The notes: generated by a model not told the origin, from the letters alone. Numbered from the stretch's first letter, positions 1-8,596 are shown. The stretch is DNA of 64,000 bases from an uncultured Prevotella sp. (GCA_900315635.1 OMZV01000003.1:51784-115783), one strand, 5' to 3'. Numbers and translations are program-made.

Positions 1-476
1 TCGGTACAATCATGAGTGGAACACCGCAGGCAGTCGAGGATCGCCACCGTGGAATCTACAGCTATGAGGCACTCCGCTCCCGTCTGTCCGAAGGTAAATT
101 CTCACAGGAAGGTCATCAGGACATGCTTGGTCCGGTGCTCCGTCTCCAGCCATTGACTGCCGAGGAAATGCTTGTGCTGACCGAGAAACTCGCCGACATT
201 CATGCTTCGCTCTATGGCTATGAGCGCACTATAACCGAGCAAGACCTTGCCACATTCATTCAGATAGAGTATGGCAGGATAGGAGCCGACAACAATATCA
301 CTCCCCGTGAGGTTATCCGCGACTTCATCGAATTGCTCGACATCATTGTCCAGAATCCCGGCAGCAACATCAATGACTTGCTTCATAGCGACACCTTCGC
401 ATATACCAAGCCCGAACTAGAGCAGAAGAAAGACGACTCTTCCGTCAGTTCCCAGTTCGCCGAGTTCACAATTTAG
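1..476 (+). CDS. BrxD-like ATP-binding protein (DUF2791-type), 3' end only
   Basis: The reading frame is open through the left edge of the window, so this is the C-terminal part (about 158 residues) of a larger protein; the ATG at 12 is internal. The visible part has GTPQAVEDRHRGIYSYEALRSR near its start and TPREVIRDFIELLDIIVQNPG near its end. From memory these match the C-terminal region of BREX-system BrxD / DUF2791 ATP-binding proteins. The Walker motifs would lie outside the window. In such systems BrxD-type ATPases are encoded next to a BrxHI helicase, and a helicase of that kind follows 108 bp downstream, which supports the call. The last 20 residues are polar and likely disordered. Confidence 0.6.
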   Translation, partial: GTIMSGTPQAVEDRHRGIYSYEALRSRLSEGKFSQEGHQDMLGPVLRLQPLTAEEMLVLTEKLADIHASLYGYERTITEQDLATFIQIEYGRIGADNNITPREVIRDFIELLDIIVQNPGSNINDLLHSDTFAYTKPELEQKKDDSSVSSQFAEFTI

Positions 477-480
477 TGGT

Positions 481-557
481 GATGATAGGATGATGAGATG
501 ATGGGATGATATAATGATTCTGTCTCCTCATCCCATCATCCCCTCATCCTATCATCC
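481..557 (+). repeat. Long imperfect inverted repeat built from GATGATGG-type units
   Basis: A purine-rich arm (about 481-510, repeated GATGA/GATGG units) is followed after about 15 bases by its pyrimidine-rich reverse complement (about 526-557). The CCTCATCC units then continue to about 582, just before the helicase start codon. RNA from this stretch could form a hairpin of about 30 bp between the two genes. It could act as an intercistronic processing or attenuation structure, or be a degenerate mobile repeat. The role is unknown. Confidence 0.6.
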
Positions 558-584
558 CCTCATCCCCTCATCCCATCATCCAAT

Positions 585-3023
585 ATGAACATATTCTCCC
601 GATACTCACCGGCAATCCAACGCTACATCTATGATGAGCGCTGGAAGAATCTTCGTGCCATACAGACGGCAGCCGGTGACGCTATCTTCAATTCCGATGC
701 CAACGTCCTACTCTCGGCATCTACAGCATCGGGAAAGACTGAAGCGGCATTCTTTCCCATTATAACCCTTATGCAGGAACAGCCACCGGCAACTATCGGC
801 TGTCTGTATATAGCCCCGCTAAAAGCACTTATCAATGATCAGTTTACCCGACTTAATGACATCTGCAAGGAATGCGGCATACCCGTGTGGCATTGGCACG
901 GCGATGTGTCACAGGAACAAAAGAAAAAACTGATGCGCCATCCGTCGGGAATCCTTCAGATAACCCCTGAGAGCCTGGAGGCAATGCTTCTCCGCCGTCA
1001 TTCGCAGATACCGGCTTTGTTCGGCGACTTGCGGTTTGTCGTCATCGATGAGATTCACTCATTCCTCCGTGGCGACCGTGGAGGACAGACTCTGTGTCTG
1101 TTAGAGCGTTTGTCACGAATGGCAGGAGTCAATCCCCGCCGCATTGGACTGTCGGCAACTATCGGAGACCTACGTACTGTTGGGCATTTCCTTTCAGCCG
1201 GAACGGGTCGTGGCACTGTCATCCCAAGGATAAAGGCTCCGGGCTCAAAGTGGAGAATATCTGTGGAGCATTTCTTTAATAACGGACCACAGACTACCAC
1301 TGATGAAGCACCCTCTGATGAGGCTTCAAGAGATTCCACTGCTCAGACGAGAGTAGGAAACAGGAAAGCGTCTGTCGTTAGTGATACTGATAACTCATAT
1401 ATAACCGGCTCTGTAATAAGAGATGGATATAATGCCCAACCAATCGGCAATACCTCTGACTCAGCCACAGAGTTATCTACTTCTCATTCTGCAAAGGGCG
1501 GAAACGAGGGAACTGAGTCTTCCTTCGATCCCGGACTACGTTATATCTTCGACAACACACGTGGACACAAATGCCTTATCTTCTCAAACTCACGTGAGGA
1601 ATGTGAGGCAGTCTGCTCCACACTCCGCATGTATTGTGAGGCTCTCCATGAGCCCGACCGATTCCTTATCCATCACGGCAACCTGTCAACGAGCTATCGG
1701 GAGAGCGCCGAGGAGGAAATGAAACGTGACGACTCGCTGGCTACTGTCTGCACGACGTCAACACTAGAGCTTGGCATTGACATTGGCAGACTGGAGCGTG
1801 CCTTCCAGATTGACGCGCCATTCACTGTCAGCTCATTCCTGCAGCGAATGGGAAGAACCGGCAGACGTGGTGCACCGTCAGAAATGTGGTTCGTTATCCG
1901 TGAGGACCATGCTGAACAGCGAACCCTTATGCCGGAGACTATCCCTTGGAAACTGCTACAGGCTATATCCCTCATCGAACTGTATATCAAGGAACGCTGG
2001 GTAGAACCGCCACGGACGGGGCGCCTGCCTTACTCGCTGCTCTACCATCAGACTATGGCGACATTGGCTTCGGGTGGGGAGATGACCCCTGCCGAACTGG
2101 CACAGCGTGTGCTTACCCTGAGCTATTTCCATAATATATCGCAGGACGATTATCGGATCCTTCTCCGCCATTTGCTTAAGATTGACCATATCGAAACGAC
2201 TGAGCGTGGTGGACTAATCGTTGGGCTTCGTGGCGAGCGTGTTGTGAATAACTTCAAGTTCTATGCTGTCTTTCAGGAGAATGAGGAATATAAAGTCCGC
2301 TGTGAGTCACGGGAACTTGGAACGATAGTCAAACCACCACCACTCGGCGATAAGATAGCCATTGCCGGACGGGTATGGGTTGTCGAGGAAGTCGACCGCA
2401 ACCGTCATGTGGTTTACTGCCATCCCGTCAAGGGTATAGTGCCTGCGTATTTCGGCGATGAGCCCGGCGACATCAATACAAAGATTCTTGAGAAGATGCT
2501 GCAGATTCTTAGAGGAGAGAATTTTAAAGGTGATGGATTAGATAATAGAGTTTTGTTGCCGCATGCACAGGCTCGGCTGGAGCAGGCTCGTGACGCAGCG
2601 GAGAAGTCGGGACTGGGAGTCAACTGGCTGCTTCCGCTGGGAGGAAAGATGTATGCCCTCTTTCCGTGGCTCGGCAGCTATGCCTTCCTTGCCATGGAAC
2701 GGTTCCTGCGGATAAGGTGCAAGGCACGTCTCGGACTGAAGGGCTTCGACTCCGTGCGCCCGTACTATATGCAGTTCACGATGGACGTCTCACCCGATGA
2801 GTTTTATAACGTCCTCAAGGATGAAATACAAAAGCCTCTCGACCCTATGGAACTGGTCTTCCCGAAGGAAACACCAGTCTTCGACAAGTACGACGACATC
2901 CTCCCTGTCGAGCTCACTCGCAAGGGCTTTGCCTACGGAGTACTCAACGTAAAGGAGATGACAAATCGTGTTCGGCAGATGTGTGGCTTGCCGCCTTCCA
3001 TGCTTATTTTACCGAACTATTGA
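585..3023 (+). CDS. BrxHI / Lhr-like DEAD/DEAH superfamily 2 helicase
   Basis: This 812-residue protein has complete SF2 helicase motifs. Motif I is TASGKT (about 47-52), motif II is DEIH (about 155), motif III is LSATIGD (about 189), and motif VI is QRMGRTGRRG (about 418). It would unwind or translocate on nucleic acid using ATP. Residues about 232-312, between the two RecA-like lobes, are polar and low-complexity, probably a disordered insert. The C-terminal third fits the Lhr-type winged-helix and accessory region. The partner upstream is a BrxD-like ATPase, and BrxD with BrxHI occurs in BREX type 2 and in stand-alone defence islands. No pglX or pglZ is visible, so a full BREX system cannot be claimed. 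Confidence 0.85.
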   Translation: MNIFSRYSPAIQRYIYDERWKNLRAIQTAAGDAIFNSDANVLLSASTASGKTEAAFFPIITLMQEQPPATIGCLYIAPLKALINDQFTRLNDICKECGIPVWHWHGDVSQEQKKKLMRHPSGILQITPESLEAMLLRRHSQIPALFGDLRFVVIDEIHSFLRGDRGGQTLCLLERLSRMAGVNPRRIGLSATIGDLRTVGHFLSAGTGRGTVIPRIKAPGSKWRISVEHFFNNGPQTTTDEAPSDEASRDSTAQTRVGNRKASVVSDTDNSYITGSVIRDGYNAQPIGNTSDSATELSTSHSAKGGNEGTESSFDPGLRYIFDNTRGHKCLIFSNSREECEAVCSTLRMYCEALHEPDRFLIHHGNLSTSYRESAEEEMKRDDSLATVCTTSTLELGIDIGRLERAFQIDAPFTVSSFLQRMGRTGRRGAPSEMWFVIREDHAEQRTLMPETIPWKLLQAISLIELYIKERWVEPPRTGRLPYSLLYHQTMATLASGGEMTPAELAQRVLTLSYFHNISQDDYRILLRHLLKIDHIETTERGGLIVGLRGERVVNNFKFYAVFQENEEYKVRCESRELGTIVKPPPLGDKIAIAGRVWVVEEVDRNRHVVYCHPVKGIVPAYFGDEPGDINTKILEKMLQILRGENFKGDGLDNRVLLPHAQARLEQARDAAEKSGLGVNWLLPLGGKMYALFPWLGSYAFLAMERFLRIRCKARLGLKGFDSVRPYYMQFTMDVSPDEFYNVLKDEIQKPLDPMELVFPKETPVFDKYDDILPVELTRKGFAYGVLNVKEMTNRVRQMCGLPPSMLILPNY

Positions 3024-3088
3024 TTCTCAAATACAATAAAATTATTGGATTCTCGTTATCGTAATAAGAAGCAAAGCAAAATAAAACT

Positions 3089-4720
3089 ATGAAAAAGTTC
3101 TTGTTATCAATTATTTCGGTGCTATTGACCGTTTCTGCAATGGCGCAAGGTCCACAAGTAAAGGTGGAGGGTGGAATCATTGAAGGCATCGATTCCGCAG
3201 GGGTAAAGATATTCCGTGGCGTTCCGTTTGCTGCACCACCGGTAGGCGATTTGCGTTGGAAAGCTCCGCAGCCGGTTGTTGCATGGCAGGGTGTCCGCTC
3301 TGCAAAGCAGTTCGGCAACGACCCTATACAGTACAACGCTTTTGGCGACATGGTGTTCGAAGGTCCACGACAGAGCGAGGATTGCCTCTACCTCAATGTA
3401 TGGACCCCTACAAAGAATTACAATGAGAAACTCCCGGTTCTGATTTACTTCAACGGTGGCGGACTCGTTTCCGGCAGTGGCTCTGAGGCTCGTTATCAGG
3501 GACTCCGCCTTGCACGCCGTGGCGGAATAATCGTCGTTACAGCCAACTATCGTGAGGGAATCTTCGGCTTTTTCTCTCATCCTCAGCTCACCAAGGAAGG
3601 CGGCTGCAACGGCAATCAGGGCTGGCTCGACCAGGCGGCTGCCATCAAATGGGTGAAGAATAATATCGCAGCCTTCGGTGGCGACCCAAATAAGATTACA
3701 ATCAATGGCGAGTCGGCAGGTTCGCAGTCGGTTTGCGCTCAGACCGTTTCTCCATTGTCCAAAGACCTCATCGCCGGTTATATGTGTTCAAGTGGTTCGG
3801 TGCTAAGCAATGCTAAGCCAATTACCCTGAAGGAAGCTGAGAAGATTGGCGAGGACTGGGCTAAGAAGAATGGCTATAAGAAACTTGCTGACCTTCGGAA
3901 ACTTACTGCCGGCCAGCTTCTTAAACTTGAGACTCCGGTCTTCGGCGAAGGAACAAAGTGTATCGACGGAATCTTCCTGACAGAGGATCCTGATAAGACA
4001 ATTGCTGATGGTCGTCAGGCTCAGGTTCCATGTCTGCTTGGCAATAACAACGCTGAGTTCCCGGTAGCTGCATTCGCCGGTGGCAAGGCTCCAACGATGG
4101 ATAATCTGGCTCAGGCTATTGAGGGCTACTTCGGCGTTGACGCAAAGACTATCTTCGAACTCTATAACATCCACTCTGATGCCGACATCCTTAAGCTGCA
4201 GGGCTATCAGCTGGGTGGCGACATGTTCGTAGTTTACGCTACATGGAAGTGGGCTGAGATGGTTCGCCAGACCAGCAAGCAGCCTGTTTACCGTTATGTC
4301 TATTGTCATCAACGTCCCGACATTCAGATTGCAGGCAAGGCAGCAGGTCTTGCAGGCGGTACTGTCGATATTGACCCGAAAGCTCCGAAGATTCCATCGA
4401 CCCCGGGCGCTGCTCATGCCAACGACATCGAGTATGCCATGGGCAATCTCTCAACTAATCCGGCATTCCCTTGGAACGCCAGCGACTATGCCGTTTCGGA
4501 TATTTTCCAGCAAGTCTATATCAACTTCGTGAAGTATGGCAATCCTAACGGTCTCGGTATGCCGGAGTGGGGTACCTATAACAACAATGGCGACGTTCCT
4601 CCTGTAATGCTCATCGATCTCAATGCCCATCAGGTTCGTCCTGCCGAGACAACAGCCCGCTATCACAAGATTGACGGCTTCATCCAGGCAAAGATGCAGA
4701 AGGAAGCGAAGAAAAAGTAA
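3089..4720 (+). CDS. Secreted carboxylesterase, type B (alpha/beta hydrolase)
   Basis: A 543-residue exported esterase. The N-terminus is a signal peptide (MKK, a hydrophobic stretch, then AMAQ) with likely cleavage near residue 20. The nucleophile elbow is GESAGS with Ser about 209. The acid is probably Glu about 323 in NNNAEF, and the base is His about 443 in AAHAND. The EDCLYLNVWTP motif typical of the cholinesterase / p-nitrobenzyl esterase family is present. It would hydrolyse ester bonds outside the cytoplasm, possibly acetyl or feruloyl groups on plant polysaccharides; the substrate cannot be read from sequence. No TAnnTTTG promoter was seen in the short upstream gap. Confidence 0.9.
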   Translation: MKKFLLSIISVLLTVSAMAQGPQVKVEGGIIEGIDSAGVKIFRGVPFAAPPVGDLRWKAPQPVVAWQGVRSAKQFGNDPIQYNAFGDMVFEGPRQSEDCLYLNVWTPTKNYNEKLPVLIYFNGGGLVSGSGSEARYQGLRLARRGGIIVVTANYREGIFGFFSHPQLTKEGGCNGNQGWLDQAAAIKWVKNNIAAFGGDPNKITINGESAGSQSVCAQTVSPLSKDLIAGYMCSSGSVLSNAKPITLKEAEKIGEDWAKKNGYKKLADLRKLTAGQLLKLETPVFGEGTKCIDGIFLTEDPDKTIADGRQAQVPCLLGNNNAEFPVAAFAGGKAPTMDNLAQAIEGYFGVDAKTIFELYNIHSDADILKLQGYQLGGDMFVVYATWKWAEMVRQTSKQPVYRYVYCHQRPDIQIAGKAAGLAGGTVDIDPKAPKIPSTPGAAHANDIEYAMGNLSTNPAFPWNASDYAVSDIFQQVYINFVKYGNPNGLGMPEWGTYNNNGDVPPVMLIDLNAHQVRPAETTARYHKIDGFIQAKMQKEAKKK

Positions 4721-4839
4721 CCAGTGTCCGACGGTATTGGCGACTTTACCTATCGCTGTGAATACTCAAAGCCGAGGCTGCTCGCAGTCTCGGTTTCAAC
4801 TGAATGCGAAGATAAATATAAAAATGGAAAACTAATAAT

Positions 4840-4868
4840 AGGCAGTCATTATTTGGCTGCCTTTCTTT
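4840..4868 (+). terminator. Putative intrinsic terminator after the carboxylesterase
   Basis: AGGCAG (4840-4845) and CTGCCT (4857-4862) form a 6-bp stem followed by a T-rich run. The T run overlaps the -33 box of the next promoter. The stem is short, so the call is tentative. Confidence 0.4.
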
Positions 4869-4897
4869 GTCTTTGTCAATTAATAGTCGTACCTTTG
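4866..4897 (+). promoter_or_regulatory. Bacteroidetes-type promoter for ybjQ
   Basis: TTTG at 4866-4869, a 20-bp gap, then TACCTTTG at 4890-4897. The start codon is 25 bp further on. Confidence 0.75.
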
Positions 4898-4921
4898 TAG
4901 CATTATCCAAAAATTAGAACT

Positions 4922-5239
4922 ATGATATTATCAACAACCCCGACCATCGAAGGTCATGCAATCAGAGAATACAAAGGCGTAGTAACTGGAGAGACCATCA
5001 TCGGTGCAAACGCAGTAAAAGATTTCCTAGCGTCTATCCGTGATGTCATTGGCGGACGTTCAGGAAGTTACGAAAGAGTCCTTGCAGAAGCAAGGGAAAC
5101 ATCCATGCAGGAGATGCAGGAGCGTGCAAGTAATCTCGGCGCAAATGCCATAGTAGGCATAGATATAGACTATGAGACTATTGGTCAAGGGAATTCCATG
5201 ATTATGGTTGCAGTCAGTGGTACTGCGATTGTAATCTAA
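4922..5239 (+). CDS. ybjQ: YbjQ family protein (UPF0145, DUF74)
   Basis: A 105-residue single-domain protein covering the whole YbjQ/UPF0145 length. Recognisable blocks are the GEAI-like [10 protein letters not shown] stretch (about 28-37), the middle helix [25 protein letters not shown], and the ending [10 protein letters not shown]. Family members form compact oligomers of unknown biochemical function and are sometimes named putative heavy-metal-binding proteins without firm proof. It is probably monocistronic, with its own promoter and the HAD gene promoter behind it. Confidence 0.9.
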   Translation: MILSTTPTIEGHAIREYKGVVTGETIIGANAVKDFLASIRDVIGGRSGSYERVLAEARETSMQEMQERASNLGANAIVGIDIDYETIGQGNSMIMVAVSGTAIVI

Positions 5240-5335
5240 TCATTGTCTTTTATTTCACGCTGCAAAATTAATAAGAATTTTCAAAGGGACTTTTATACAA
5301 ATTTCTGATTGATTTACCATTTTTGCACAAATTGC

Positions 5336-5366
5336 TTTGATTGGCCAATTATAAACATTATCTTTG
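5336..5366 (+). promoter_or_regulatory. Bacteroidetes-type promoter for the HAD phosphatase
   Basis: TTTG at 5336-5339, a 19-bp gap, then TATCTTTG at 5359-5366. An in-frame TTG at 5364 lies inside the -7 box, which argues against using it as the start codon of the next gene. Confidence 0.8.
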
Positions 5367-5390
5367 CAGAGTAAATTGTTAGATACAAAA

Positions 5391-5999
5391 ATGATAAAGA
5401 ATATAATATTCGACTTTGGAGGAGTGCTGGTAAAGTATGACTTCCCTGCATATTTTACAAAAGTCCTTGGTAGCCGTGAAAAAGGAATGTGGTTCATGCA
5501 CAACATCCTTACCGATGAGAACAATGATAAACTTGACAAGGCAGATAAGCCTTTCGACGAATATATGAAGGAGTGGAAGCAGAAGTGGCCTGACTATATC
5601 TTAGCCATTGCTGCCTTTGACAAGCACTACACCGACATATTCACTGGTGAAGTGCCGGGAATGAAAGACCTGATGAAGGAACTTAAAGCAAAGGGCTATC
5701 AGCTATTGGGACTCTCCAACTGGTCAACTAAAGTCTTTGATGTCATGGACAAGTTTCCTGAGATATTCGCTCTGCTTGACGGATATTTGGTTTCCCACCA
5801 AGTTCATTTGCTAAAGCCCCATAAGGAAATCTATGAGGCATTCTGTAAGAAGTTCGATGTAAGTCCAGAGGACTGCGTTTTCATTGACGACAAGGCTGTC
5901 AACATAGAAGGAGCAAAGTCGATTGGCATGCACGGCATAGTATTCAAACACACAGACCAATTAAAAGCAGAATTGAAAACGATACTTGAAAATGACTGA
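5391..5999 (+). CDS. HAD family hydrolase (HAD-IA phosphatase)
   Basis: A 202-residue HAD phosphatase. ATG 5391 is chosen because upstream alternatives fall inside the promoter and because the catalytic motif DFGGVLV then sits at residues 8-14, as usual. Asp8 would be the nucleophile. Motif II is LSNWS, motif III is the lysine in LKPHKEIYEAF, and motif IV is FIDDKAVN (about 163-170). A helical cap follows motif I. It resembles YihX-type sugar-phosphate phosphatases; the substrate is not determinable. Confidence 0.88.
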   Translation: MIKNIIFDFGGVLVKYDFPAYFTKVLGSREKGMWFMHNILTDENNDKLDKADKPFDEYMKEWKQKWPDYILAIAAFDKHYTDIFTGEVPGMKDLMKELKAKGYQLLGLSNWSTKVFDVMDKFPEIFALLDGYLVSHQVHLLKPHKEIYEAFCKKFDVSPEDCVFIDDKAVNIEGAKSIGMHGIVFKHTDQLKAELKTILEND

Positions 6000-6101
6000 A
6001 AAGATGATGCACGGAAGCGGTACTCTCAGTTTTTTTTGTGCCAATACGTGAATTCCGATACGCTTACTGTAAACATTCCCCAATAAAAAAGCGGAGAATT
6101 C

Positions 6102-6165
6102 TTTGTTATTCCCTCATAAAAGTGTATATTTGCAGACATTATTCCCTCATAAAATTGTATATTTG
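6102..6165 (+). promoter_or_regulatory. Tandem promoters embedded in iterons upstream of the DUF4143 ATPase
   Basis: The first promoter is TTTG 6102-6105, a 19-bp gap, then TATATTTG 6125-6132. A second -7 box, TATATTTG, lies at 6158-6165, 33 bp on. A 16-bp box, TTATTCCCTCATAAAA, sits exactly between the -33 and -7 boxes of the first promoter, which suggests repressor control. Confidence 0.65.
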
Positions 6166-6187
6166 CAGACATTATTCTCTCATAAAA
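6106..6187 (+). repeat. Three 33-bp iterons, possible operator array
   Basis: The box TTATTCCCTCATAAAA occurs at 6106-6121 and 6139-6154, and with one change at 6172-6187. The period is exactly 33 bp, about three helical turns. The last copy ends 10 bp before the ATG of the ATPase gene. Same-face spacing and overlap with promoter boxes suggest a cooperative DNA-binding site, perhaps autoregulatory. Confidence 0.75.
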
Positions 6188-6197
6188 GTGCAATAAT

Positions 6198-7514
6198 ATG
6201 AAAAGGACAATATATAACAAACTGATTAAGTGGAAGTTATCAAAGGACAGAAAGCCATTGATGATTTATGGTGCGAGACAAGTTGGCAAGACATACATAT
6301 TAAAGAAATTTGGGGAACAAGAATTCGATAGTTTCGTTTATATCAATTGTTTCCGTAACGAATCAGCTAAAACGCTTTTTGCTGAAAGTAAGAATGTCAG
6401 CAATATCGTTCTTGGTCTATCCGCTATGTCTGGTGTAACAATAACACCGGGAAAGACTTTGGTCTTTCTTGACGAGATACAGGAAATACCCGCTGCGGTT
6501 TCAGCATTGAAGTATTTCTGCGAAGACATGCCGGAGCTTCACGTTGTAGTTGCAGGTTCCCTATTGGGAGTCATGAATCTGGAGGGCGAATCCTTCCCTG
6601 TAGGCAAGGTCAACATAATGCATCTTTACCCCATGACATTCAGCGAGTTCCTCTTAGCTATGGACAAGAAGGCTCTTTATGATATCCTCGCTTCACATGA
6701 CTATGCCACTGCAAAAATTGTTGCACCATTATTCAAGGATATGTTGCGCCAATACTATTTCACAGGCGGAATGCCGGAAGTAGTGTTATCCTTTTCTCAG
6801 AAAAAAGACATCAACGAAGTACGTGCCATTCAAAACGAGATCATAGCCTCTTACATGAGCGATATTTCAAAGCATACAGGAAAAGAGGCTCAAAGGATAA
6901 GAATGGTATGGCAGTCCATTCCTTCACAGTTGGCAAAGGAGAATAAGAAGTTCATTTACGGTGCCGTTAGGAAAGGAGCGAGAGCTGCCGACTTTGAGAT
7001 AGCCATACAATGGCTTATAGATACCGGTTTGGTTTATAAGGTAGGACGTGTTAAGGACGCAAGGATACCATTGAAGTTCTATGAAGATCCCAATGTCTTT
7101 AAGCTGTATCTGGTAGATATAGGCTTGTTGGGAGCATTGGCAATAGTTCCTCCCGACCAGATACTCATAGGAGACAATGTCTTCAAGGAATATAAAGGTG
7201 CTTTTACAGAGAACTATGTCATTCAGCAGCTAAGCACGATTCCAAACCTGCCTGTATACTACTATAGCAAGGATAACTCCACTATGGAAATAGACTTTAT
7301 TGTTCAATCTGGCGACCAGGTACTGCCTGTAGAGGTTAAGGCCGAGGAAAATACTAAGGCAAAATCATTACGCACGTTTGTTACTGAGGAGTTTAGCAAA
7401 TATAATCTCACCGGCGTACGCCTTTCTATGAAGGACTATGAGCGACAAAGTTGGATGGTCAATGTGCCACTTTATTTTACCGAGACCTTCTTTGAGACTA
7501 ATGACGATTTATGA
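6198..7514 (+). CDS. AAA ATPase with C-terminal DUF4143
   Basis: 438 residues. The N-terminal AAA_14-type ATPase has Walker A GARQVGKT (25-32) and Walker B VFLDEIQEI (about 88-96). The C-terminal DUF4143 region has a restriction-endonuclease-like signature: EIDFIVQSGDQVLPVEVKA (about 363-381), with E/D, a spaced E and a K. This family is abundant and lineage-expanded in Bacteroidetes, with debated roles (DNA-related, toxin-like or defence). It is probably monocistronic. The 33-bp iterons just upstream suggest tight self-control. Confidence 0.88.
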   Translation: MKRTIYNKLIKWKLSKDRKPLMIYGARQVGKTYILKKFGEQEFDSFVYINCFRNESAKTLFAESKNVSNIVLGLSAMSGVTITPGKTLVFLDEIQEIPAAVSALKYFCEDMPELHVVVAGSLLGVMNLEGESFPVGKVNIMHLYPMTFSEFLLAMDKKALYDILASHDYATAKIVAPLFKDMLRQYYFTGGMPEVVLSFSQKKDINEVRAIQNEIIASYMSDISKHTGKEAQRIRMVWQSIPSQLAKENKKFIYGAVRKGARAADFEIAIQWLIDTGLVYKVGRVKDARIPLKFYEDPNVFKLYLVDIGLLGALAIVPPDQILIGDNVFKEYKGAFTENYVIQQLSTIPNLPVYYYSKDNSTMEIDFIVQSGDQVLPVEVKAEENTKAKSLRTFVTEEFSKYNLTGVRLSMKDYERQSWMVNVPLYFTETFFETNDDL

Positions 7515-7594
7515 ACGAGGCTGATAAGGTTAACATATTCATAGCATTTTGAATTTCAGAAAGACATTATCCCGCAAGACAAAATTCAATTCTA

Positions 7595-7762
7595 ATGGAG
7601 CCAAAATTCATACTTACACTCGACGGTCATCTGCGCATAGGAAGCGTACAGATGCATAAAGACCTTCTGTTGCCTAACGACACCTGTATGGGTGGTGGCT
7701 TTTGGGAAGTTGACCCAATATCAATGAAGTTGCTTCTATCCGGCAAATCATACGATTTATAA
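7595..7762 (+). pseudogene. Truncated small conserved protein (N-terminal remnant)
   Basis: A 55-residue frame beginning MEPKFILTLDGHLRIGSV and containing MHKDLLL and CMGGGFWEVD, then stopping at SGKSYDL. From memory this matches the start of a roughly 100-residue Bacteroides/Prevotella protein found near mobile elements, in which SYDFG continues into a longer C-terminus. The following sequence does not continue the family and instead belongs to an opposite-strand fragment, so a deletion or recombination joint is likely at about 7760. Confidence 0.4.
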
Positions 7763-7962
7763 TCGCCACTATCTATGGTTATCTGCGACAAACAAACAGC
7801 CGATATAGCCAATACCGAACATAGGCAGAAGTCTCTGTGGGTATCATGCTTTGCTCGCTCTTCAATAAGAGATTGAATTTCCTTACGAAGCCCGTATATA
7901 GGTAAGAGACCATTATCTTGCAATGGGGATAATTGAACCTTTCTTGCTGTACCCTGATTCAT
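7627..7962 (-). pseudogene. DUF3987-like N-terminal fragment (mobile-element primase/helicase)
   Basis: An opposite-strand frame starting MNQGTARKVQLSPLQ, followed by LLPIYGLRKEIQSLIEE and a CLCSVLAISAVCLSQ stretch. These resemble the N-terminus of DUF3987 proteins carried by Bacteroidetes mobile elements, which are normally several hundred residues long. Only the first 65-70 residues look family-like; the rest is the antisense of the remnant on the other strand, so the gene is broken at the joint near 7760. The family assignment is by recollection of motif style and is uncertain. Confidence 0.4.
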
Positions 7963-7974
7963 AATCTATTACTT

Positions 7975-8073
7975 TTATTTTAATGACTTATTATCCTTAT
8001 TATCAGATAGTTTCTTGTTGACCTTCTTCAACTCGGTAACAACAGTCTTGTCGAGTAACATTTTTGTTAACAT
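7975..8073 (-). CDS. Small hypothetical ORF (32 aa)
   Basis: An ATG frame on the minus strand ending 12 bp before the DUF3987-like fragment. The product is short, basic and Lys-rich (MLTKMLLDKTVVTELKKVNK and so on). It may be part of the same decayed mobile element. There is no recognisable family and coding is not certain. Confidence 0.25.
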   Translation of the reverse strand: MLTKMLLDKTVVTELKKVNKKLSDNKDNKSLK

Positions 8074-8201
8074 GTTTTGTGGTTAAGATGTCGCATGATG
8101 TTATGTGATGTAGCATCGCATAAAAATCAACTTCATCCCTATAAAGGGCTAATCTTCAGTAAGTTATAAATTTGATAAGGCGTAACTAATTGGTATACAA
8201 C

Positions 8202-8237
8202 GCAAAAAGGGAAGCCCTGTTGGACTTCCCTTTTTGC
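8202..8237 (-). terminator. Intrinsic terminator of tRNA-Arg
   Basis: A perfect 13-bp inverted repeat (8202-8214 with 8225-8237) whose A/T-rich outer ends supply the U-run on the minus strand. It lies directly after the tRNA 3' end. Confidence 0.8.
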
Positions 8238-8241
8238 AACT

Positions 8242-8318
8242 TGGTGATTCCGTTGGGATTCAAACCCAAAACCTCTTGATCCGTAGTCAAGTGCTCTATT
8301 CAGTTGAGCTACGGAACC
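8242..8318 (-). tRNA. tRNA-Arg(ACG)
   Basis: A complete cloverleaf on the minus strand. The acceptor GGTTCCG pairs with CGGAATC with one G-T pair. The anticodon stem CTTGA/TCAAG encloses the loop CTACGGA with anticodon ACG. The T-arm has loop TTTGAAT, and the discriminator A is followed by an encoded CCA (8242-8244). It is flanked by a promoter and a terminator. The decayed mobile-element fragments just beyond suggest it has served as an insertion target. Confidence 0.97.
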
Positions 8319-8348
8319 ATTTGTAAACTCATTTCTGAATTGCGAGTG

Positions 8349-8380
8349 CAAAGGTACGGCTTTTATGTGATACTACCAAA
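8349..8380 (-). promoter_or_regulatory. Promoter of tRNA-Arg
   Basis: On the minus strand TACCTTTG (8349-8356), with a TTTG box (8377-8380) at a 20-bp gap. Confidence 0.75.
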
Positions 8381-8596
8381 TGTTTTCGAAGAAATTTTTA
8401 AATAAAATGTATTTTTCTGTTTGAAAGCCATTGTTTCCAAACTTTTTCATCCTTTTATATTATTCTATTTATCATAATCGTCATTACCTTGAAGAAAATA
8501 AAAAGCAATAGCCTATCTTTGAGATTGGCTATTGCTAAAAATTTCTTTGGTTGTGGATAAATTAATACTTGGATTAATACTTAGCAGAAATCCTTT

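Noticed and set aside
3803-4417. Minus-strand ORF of 204 aa
   Set aside because: Shadow of the carboxylesterase, whose catalytic residues are intact on the other strand.
8139-8351. Minus-strand ORF of 70 aa
   Set aside because: It runs through the tRNA-Arg gene and its terminator.
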